Part shown: piece by piece, positions 59,654 through 64,000 of the stretch
Position numbering within the stretch: the first letter of the stretch is position 1
How the letters are laid out: each line of letters starts with the position of its first letter
Assembly (NCBI RefSeq): GCF_000420025.1
Contig: NZ_ATUD01000001.1
Span: 824,877 to 888,876, forward strand
Length of the DNA stretch: 64,000 nt
Reading direction: 5' to 3'
Source: Patulibacter americanus DSM 16676
Lineage (GTDB): Bacteria; Actinomycetota; Thermoleophilia; Solirubrobacterales; Solirubrobacteraceae
Made by a program: the position numbers and the translations under genes
Notes under the pieces: generated by a model
What the model saw: only the letters and a program-made list of their open reading frames with translations
Databases searched by the model: none
Told to the model about the DNA's origin: nothing

Positions 59654-61568
59654 GCTGGTCCATCCCCCAGACGCGCCGGCGTCGGGCGACCAGCACGGTG
59701 AGCGCGAGCGCGACGACGAGGTAGCCGAGCAGCACGACGGCGTCGAGCACCGCGTGGGCGGCCTCGCCCCCGGAGATCGTCACCCGCAGCGCCTCGACCG
59801 CGTAGCTCATCGGCAGCAGCGGGTGCAGGAGCTGGAAGATGCCGTCGCTCGTCTGCAGCGGGTAGAGCCCGCCGGCCGAGCCGAGCTGGAGCATCAGGAG
59901 CACGAGCGCCAGGACGTCGCCGACGGCCCCCAACAGCGCGCGCAGCAGCTGCACGATCGCCACGAACGCGCCGACGGAGAGCACCATCACCCCGAGCGTC
60001 GCGACGGGCTGGACGGCGTCGAGCCCGAGCCCGATCTCGAGCCCGAGGAACAGGACGAGCGCGCCCACTGCGCCGAGCGCGAAGGGCGGCAGCCAGCCCG
60101 CCGCCACGATCGTCGCGGCCCCGGCCGGGCTCGCCAGCAGCCGCGGGTTGAGCGGCCGGAACAGCAGGAACACGAGGATCCCGAACACCCAGAGGCCGAC
60201 GGGGAAGAAGAACGGGGCCAGCCCGCGGCCGTAGACGCGCGCCGGGTGGTCCTCCGTCGTGACGATCCGCACGGGCGAGCCGAGGACCTGGGCGGTCCGC
60301 TCGCGCTCCGCGGCGCTCTGCGCGGGCACCTGCGACAGCGCCGCGCGGAGCCGCCGGGAGATGCGGGCGACCCCGGTGTCGACCGCCTCGGTCGCGGCCG
60401 CGAGCCGACGGGCGCCCGGCGCGGCGGCGCGCACCGCCTCGTCGACGGCGTCGAGGCCGGAGGTCGCCTCGCGCGCCGCGCTGACCAGGGGCGCGGTCGC
60501 CGTGCCGGCGCGCAGCTCGCGCACCGCCCCCGCACCGCCTCGCTGGATCTCGCGGGTGCGGACGACGAGCCGCGCGATCGCCCGGTCGCTCTCCCCCAGC
60601 CGCGCGTCGGCGAGCTCCGCGTCGGCGCGGGCCTTGCGGGCCGTGCGGCGCACGGCGGCGAAGCCGTCCAGGCGCCGCAGCTCCGGGTTCTCGCGCGCCA
60701 GCCGGCGCAGGGTGCGGTCGACCCGGCGGGCGCGGGACGCCACGTCGGAGGCCGCGTCGGCCGCGATCCTCGAGGGGCCGCGCGCGGCGACGGCGGCGTC
60801 CGCCAGCGCCCCGGTGAGCGGTCCGACGGTGGCGGCCGTCGCACGGCCCAGCGCGTCCGTCGTGCGCGCGACGGCGGCCAGGCCCGCCGCCAGGTCGCGC
60901 GAGGAGCGGGTCAGCGAGGACGTGCCGCGGGTCAGCGGCACGAGCCCCGCCACCACGCTGCGGCTGCCGGCGGAGAGCTCGCGCGTCCCGTCCCGCACCC
61001 CGTCGACGGCCTTCAGCGCCTCCTGCAGCTGGGAGCGGAGGCCGCCGACGTCGCCGAGCGCGCTCTGGGCGTAGGTCGTCACGGCCGCGGTGTTCGCCTG
61101 CTGCTGCAGCTCCGCGCGGGCGCTGTCCGCGATGCGGCTGATCACGAACCCGTTCTGGTCGTCGATCCGCAGCCCGAGCTGCGCCTGCCGTGGCCGCGTG
61201 CCCGCCGAGCTCGTCAGCCGGGCGCTGAAGTCGCGCGGCACCGTGATCGTGAAGAGGTAGTCGCCCTCGCGCAGCCCCTCCGCCGCCCGCTCGCGGGGGA
61301 CGAAGTGCCAGTCGAACGCCCCGCTGGCGCGCAGCTGCTGCACGAACTCGTCGCCCCCGGCCACCCGCTCGCCGCGGACCCGCACGGCGGAGTCCTCGTT
61401 CACCACGGCCACCGGGATGCGGTCGACCCGGCCGAACGGATCCCAGCTCGACCAGAGGTAGACCGCGCCGTAGAGCAGCGGGACGAGCGCGATCGCGAGC
61501 AGGGCGACCCGCGGCAGCCCGCGGCGGAACGCCCGGAACTCGAGGAGGGCGAGGCGCAGGGCGGTCAT
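59631..61568 (-). CDS. YhgE/Pip-like ABC-2 type permease
   Basis: A 645-residue membrane protein. One N-terminal helix (ALLAIALVPLLYGAVYLWSS) is followed by a ~380-residue extracytoplasmic region. It begins with the YhgE motif PVAVVNEDSA and continues with coiled helices (LKAVDGVRDGTRELSAGSRS). Five C-terminal helices follow, from FFFPVGLWVFGILVFLLFRP on. Relatives include phage receptor Pip and mycobacterial MmpL-like scaffolds; they belong to the ABC-2 permease superfamily. Its ATG overlaps the stop of the upstream ABC-like gene (ATGA, 61565-61568), so both should form one complex. Substrate unknown. Confidence 0.9.
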   Translation of the reverse strand: MTALRLALLEFRAFRRGLPRVALLAIALVPLLYGAVYLWSSWDPFGRVDRIPVAVVNEDSAVRVRGERVAGGDEFVQQLRASGAFDWHFVPRERAAEGLREGDYLFTITVPRDFSARLTSSAGTRPRQAQLGLRIDDQNGFVISRIADSARAELQQQANTAAVTTYAQSALGDVGGLRSQLQEALKAVDGVRDGTRELSAGSRSVVAGLVPLTRGTSSLTRSSRDLAAGLAAVARTTDALGRATAATVGPLTGALADAAVAARGPSRIAADAASDVASRARRVDRTLRRLARENPELRRLDGFAAVRRTARKARADAELADARLGESDRAIARLVVRTREIQRGGAGAVRELRAGTATAPLVSAAREATSGLDAVDEAVRAAAPGARRLAAATEAVDTGVARISRRLRAALSQVPAQSAAERERTAQVLGSPVRIVTTEDHPARVYGRGLAPFFFPVGLWVFGILVFLLFRPLNPRLLASPAGAATIVAAGWLPPFALGAVGALVLFLGLEIGLGLDAVQPVATLGVMVLSVGAFVAIVQLLRALLGAVGDVLALVLLMLQLGSAGGLYPLQTSDGIFQLLHPLLPMSYAVEALRVTISGGEAAHAVLDAVVLLGYLVVALALTVLVARRRRVWGMDQLKPRIEI

Positions 61569-62455
61569 GCGGTGGCCTCGTCGTCGGCGGGACGGTCGTC
61601 CGGCGGGGCGGGGGTGTCGGGCGCGGGGTAGCCGCCGCGGGGGCCACCGGCGGGCGACACGCCCGGGTCGGAGGGTCCGGCCGACGCGGGGCAGGCCGGC
61701 GTGTCCTCGCCCGGCCGGGCGCGGCCGCCGCCGGTGGGGTGGTCTTCGCCCGCGGGCCGGGTGCTCCGCCGGCGCTCGCCGGGGTGGCGCAGCGCCACGG
61801 GGACGTGGTCGATGCCGACGGGGGTCTCGAGCGCCGAGGCCACCACCGTCACGCCGGACGACGCCACGGCGTCCAGGGCGTCCCACGCGCGCTCGCGCTC
61901 GGCCGGGACGAGCCCGTCGTCGATGTCGTCGACGAGGATCAGCGGGCGGTGCTCCGCGACGGCGAGGGCGACGACCAGCAGCAGCGACTCGACGGGCGGC
62001 AGGTCGCCGAGCACCGCGCCCGCGGGAGCGTCGACGCCGACCAGCTCGCGGGCCAGCGCGACGTCGTCGTCGCCCACCGCCCCGCCCGACGCGAGCCCGT
62101 GCTGGCGGACGACGTCGCGGACGCGCATGCCCTCCTCCGGCTCGATGCCGGGACGGATCCGCGCGACGGCGGACAGCTCGCGCAGGGCCCCCAGGCCGTC
62201 GGCCGCGTCGTGGTCGCCCACGCGCAACTCGCCCGCCACGAGCCGGAAGCGCCCCCCGAGGGCGAGCAGGAGCACGCTGCGGCCCGAGCCCCCGGGGCCG
62301 TGCACCACGCCGAGCCCGCCCGCCGGCAGGTCGAGGTCGACGCCGGAGAGCACGGTTCCCCGCGGTCCGCGAGCCGCGAGGCCCCGGGCGACGACGGCCA
62401 CGCCGCGAGGGCCCGGGGCGCCCAGGCGGCCACCGCGGCGACTCAGGGTCGGCAC
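61565..62455 (-). CDS. Degenerate ABC ATPase-like protein coupled to the YhgE-like permease
   Basis: A 296-residue protein with the ABC nucleotide-binding fold but altered motifs. Walker A reads GPGGSGRS (Arg59 in place of the catalytic Lys), the signature is LGDLPPVESLLL in place of LSGGQ, and Walker B is PLILVDDIDDG with Asp where the catalytic Glu should be. So ATP hydrolysis is doubtful. The last ~70 residues are a disordered Pro/Gly/Asp tail. It starts with GTG and overlaps the permease gene. Two other ABC ATPases in the window keep all motifs, which makes this one stand out. Confidence 0.83.
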   Translation of the reverse strand: MPTLSRRGGRLGAPGPRGVAVVARGLAARGPRGTVLSGVDLDLPAGGLGVVHGPGGSGRSVLLLALGGRFRLVAGELRVGDHDAADGLGALRELSAVARIRPGIEPEEGMRVRDVVRQHGLASGGAVGDDDVALARELVGVDAPAGAVLGDLPPVESLLLVVALAVAEHRPLILVDDIDDGLVPAERERAWDALDAVASSGVTVVASALETPVGIDHVPVALRHPGERRRSTRPAGEDHPTGGGRARPGEDTPACPASAGPSDPGVSPAGGPRGGYPAPDTPAPPDDRPADDEATA

Positions 62456-62767
62456 GGGAGGACCTGGTGTGCGATTGGGCGCATGTGTGTGCTTCCGGTG
62501 TGGGGGGTGGGGGGACCCGCGTCGTGGGTTCCACGCGAGGACGCACGACGATCACTCCACCCTATCCCCGCCCCTGCTGCCGCTCCGTGCGCTCCGACGC
62601 ACGGCCCCCGCCCGGGGTCCCGGGCCTCGGCAGCGAGCCTCCGAGGGCGCGATGTGCCGTTGCAGCGCGGCCGATGGCCCCGCGCGCGCCGACGCGTCGC
62701 CGTGCGCGAGGGCGCCCCTGCACGCATCCGCCCGCCCTGTGTGACCTCCGCACCGTAGAATGGGCGG
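62456..62767. other. Intergenic region between ABC-like gene and ppa
   Basis: A 312-nt gap that contains divergent promoters. The ppa -10 box is at its right edge. Nothing else is supportable; the open frames across it are compositional. Confidence 0.45.
62756..62761 (+). promoter_or_regulatory. Candidate -10 box of ppa (leaderless start)
   Basis: TAGAAT, close to the consensus TATAAT, ends 6 nt before the GTG start at 62768. Transcription would start at or within a base of the GTG. No Shine-Dalgarno sequence exists. Confidence 0.6.
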
Positions 62768-63262
62768 GTGTCCGACGATCTGCTGATGTTCGTAGAGATC
62801 CCCAAGGGATCCCGCAACAAGTACGAGTGGGACGAGGAGGTCGGCGCCATCGTCTTCGATCGCTACCTCTACTCGTCCGTCGTGTATCCGGCGGACTACG
62901 GGTTCATCACGGACACGCTCGGCGAGGACGGCGACCCGCTGGACGCCCTGACGCTCGTCTCCGACCCGACGTTCCCGGGCTGCCGGATCCCGGTCCGCGT
63001 CATCGGCCTGTTCAAGATGGTCGACCAGGGCGAGGTCGACGACAAGGTCATCTGCGTACCGGTCGCCGACCCGAACTGGAAGGGCGTCGACTCGCTCGAC
63101 GACATCTCGGACCAGCTCAAGACCGAGATCTCGCACTTCTTCGAGATCTACAAGCAGCCCGAGGGCAAGATCGTCGAGGTCCAGGGCTTCCGCGACACGC
63201 AGGAGGCGCTCGACACGGTCAAGGCCGCCAAGCAGCGCCTGATCGACCAGAAGCAGGGCTGA
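62768..63262 (+). CDS. ppa: Inorganic pyrophosphatase, family I
   Basis: A 164-residue soluble pyrophosphatase that hydrolyses PPi to phosphate and pulls biosynthetic reactions. Family I motifs are complete: EIPKGSRNKYE near residue 10, VVYPADYGFITDTL, the metal-binding DGDPLDAL near 56-63, and VADPNWKGVDSLDDI near 98. Length is normal for bacteria. It starts with GTG directly after a strong -10 box, and ends ~75 nt before a large bidirectional terminator. Confidence 0.97.
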   Translation: MSDDLLMFVEIPKGSRNKYEWDEEVGAIVFDRYLYSSVVYPADYGFITDTLGEDGDPLDALTLVSDPTFPGCRIPVRVIGLFKMVDQGEVDDKVICVPVADPNWKGVDSLDDISDQLKTEISHFFEIYKQPEGKIVEVQGFRDTQEALDTVKAAKQRLIDQKQG

Positions 63263-63335
63263 GGAGCCCGCCGCGGTCACGGGATCGAGGCGGCGCCGAC
63301 GCGCTCGCCGACGACCCGCGGCCCGGCGGGAACAA

Positions 63336-63386
63336 CCCCAGCAACGACGAAGCGCCCCCGGATGGGGGCGCTTCGTCGTGCTGGGG
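63336..63386. terminator. Long bidirectional intrinsic terminator
   Basis: A 16-bp perfect stem, ACGACGAAGCGCCCCC (63344-63359) with loop GGAT and its complement (63364-63379), extended by a further 7 bp (CCCCAGC/GCTGGGG) after one bulged base. It lies between the convergent ppa and TasA-like genes and should stop both transcripts. It is the strongest hairpin I saw in the window. Confidence 0.8.
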
Positions 63387-63426
63387 TCCCGCGCTGCCCG
63401 TGGGCGGCGCGGGAGGAAGCGGAGCT

Positions 63427-63966
63427 CTAGGGGGCGGGCGTGGCGGTGGGGGTCGCGTCCCACTCGTAGTTGGCCGTCGCGGCCTTGCCCTGGTCGCCGT
63501 TGGGGGCCGTCTGGTTCAGCGTGACGGTGAAGCGGTACGTGTGGGCCTCGTTGACCGCGAAGGAGCCGAGCGTCTTCTTCGCCAGGCCGCCGAGGTCACC
63601 GGTGTAGACGTCCGTCGGGGCCGTCGGGACCGTGATGTCCTGCACCTTGACCGTCAGCGAGCCGGCGGAGAAGCCGTTGGTGGCGCCGCTCTCGGTGAGG
63701 ACGAAGTCGCCGGCCAGCGTGCCGGTGTTCTTGATCGTGACCTCGCCGGTCTTCGTGTCGCCGGGCTTCATGTTCGCGCCGGTCACGATCGAGGTGCCGT
63801 TCTTGGAGTTCGTCTGCAGCAGCGTGCCCGACGTGAACGTGTTCGCCGCGTTGGCGGTGCGGGAGGAGAACGTCGCGCCGGACCCGACGGCCACGCCGGT
63901 GGCGGCGAGCAGGACGACGAGGGCGGAGAGCAGACGACGGGGCGAGGAGAGCAGAGCGCGAAGCAT
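63427..63966 (-). CDS. TasA/camelysin-like secreted protein with SipW-type signal
   Basis: A 179-residue secreted protein. The N-terminus has basic residues, a hydrophobic core (LLSALVVLLAATGVAVGSGA) and then TFSSRTANAANTFTSGTLLQ. That arrangement, with F(S)(D)xx...N.F.aGtl, is the SipW-type signal and mature start of TasA, camelysin and related fibre or matrix proteins. The rest is one beta-sandwich with the block GDTKTGEVTIKNTGTLAGDF. In Bacillus such proteins are processed by the signal peptidase SipW and form extracellular fibres. No sipW gene is in view, as the window ends here. The start at 63966 leaves 34 nt to the window edge. Confidence 0.88.
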   Translation of the reverse strand: MLRALLSSPRRLLSALVVLLAATGVAVGSGATFSSRTANAANTFTSGTLLQTNSKNGTSIVTGANMKPGDTKTGEVTIKNTGTLAGDFVLTESGATNGFSAGSLTVKVQDITVPTAPTDVYTGDLGGLAKKTLGSFAVNEAHTYRFTVTLNQTAPNGDQGKAATANYEWDATPTATPAP

Positions 63967-64000
63967 GAAGAGGAGTCCTGGGGGTGGGAGTCGGAGAGCG

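Noticed and set aside
59631..62555. The permease as a 974-residue protein starting at 62555
   Set aside because: The extra N-terminus is antisense-like, Arg/Gly-rich and overlaps the ABC-like gene in another frame. The ATG at 61568 opens right at the YhgE N-terminus.

Overview
The window looks like a chromosomal segment of a very high-GC actinobacterium. Base composition is strongly GC-biased, GTG starts and 4-nt ATGA/GTGA gene overlaps are common, and several genes have a TANNNT -10 box placed so close to the start codon that the mRNA should be leaderless. Gene content (an HtdX/FabG4/FadA2 cluster, an Eis-type acetyltransferase, large ATP-binding LuxR regulators, a SipW-type secreted protein, collagen-like and DUF11 surface proteins) fits Thermoleophilia/Solirubrobacterales best; that placement is inference. 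I saw no rRNA, tRNA or CRISPR array, and no intact insertion sequence or integrase.

Layout. 0.1-6.5 kb: a large secreted DUF11/SdrD-like surface protein divergent from a MalT-like LuxR regulator. 6.5-9.4 kb: a LysR regulator flanked by two serine beta-lactamase-fold genes, one divergent and a true class A enzyme, the other translationally coupled and non-classical. 9.4-10.6 kb: cobalt transporter cbtBA behind a cobalamin riboswitch. 10.7-14.1 kb: Eis-like acetyltransferase divergent from an MFS permease. 14.2-16 kb: SDR with divergent AraC regulator. 16-19.6 kb: lipid operon fadA2-fabG4-maoC. 19.6-24 kb: accessory segment with an orphan, 5'-truncated rhs gene, its overlapping immunity candidate and a 40-bp duplicated piece of the fadA2 start that flanks the segment, followed by a DUF4304 gene. 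24.5-25.1 kb: RHH-MazF toxin-antitoxin pair with a perfect palindromic operator. 25.2-33.4 kb: SDR/XRE pair, secreted glycerophosphodiesterase with collagen-like tail, NAD(P)-binding protein plus IMPase-like protein with a divergent LysR, and a FetAB-like transporter. 33.4-34.1 kb: Phd-PIN toxin-antitoxin pair. 34.2-36.6 kb: ABC half-exporter divergent from a MarR repressor around a clear operator. 36.6-38.8 kb: HSL-type esterase, HD protein, SnoaL-like protein. 38.9-45.4 kb: lysR-LAL-LAL operon of three regulators joined by GTGA overlaps. 45.5-48.5 kb: two SDRs and a zinc alcohol dehydrogenase. 48.7-54 kb: cell-envelope genes (an SLT plus M15-type peptidoglycan hydrolase fusion, three secreted or anchored proteins). 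54-63.3 kb: transketolase, quinone reductase, GAF histidine kinase, CBS protein, YhgE/Pip-like permease with a degenerate ABC ATPase, inorganic pyrophosphatase. 63.4-64 kb: a TasA-like SipW-type secreted protein.

How it fits together: most of the window is regulator/target pairs in divergent orientation, several with a recognisable inverted repeat between them. The most unusual parts are the rhs island at the fadA2 start, the three-regulator operon with two copies of a palindromic element ahead of it, the bifunctional wall hydrolase, and the ABC protein with an altered Walker A motif paired with a YhgE-like permease.
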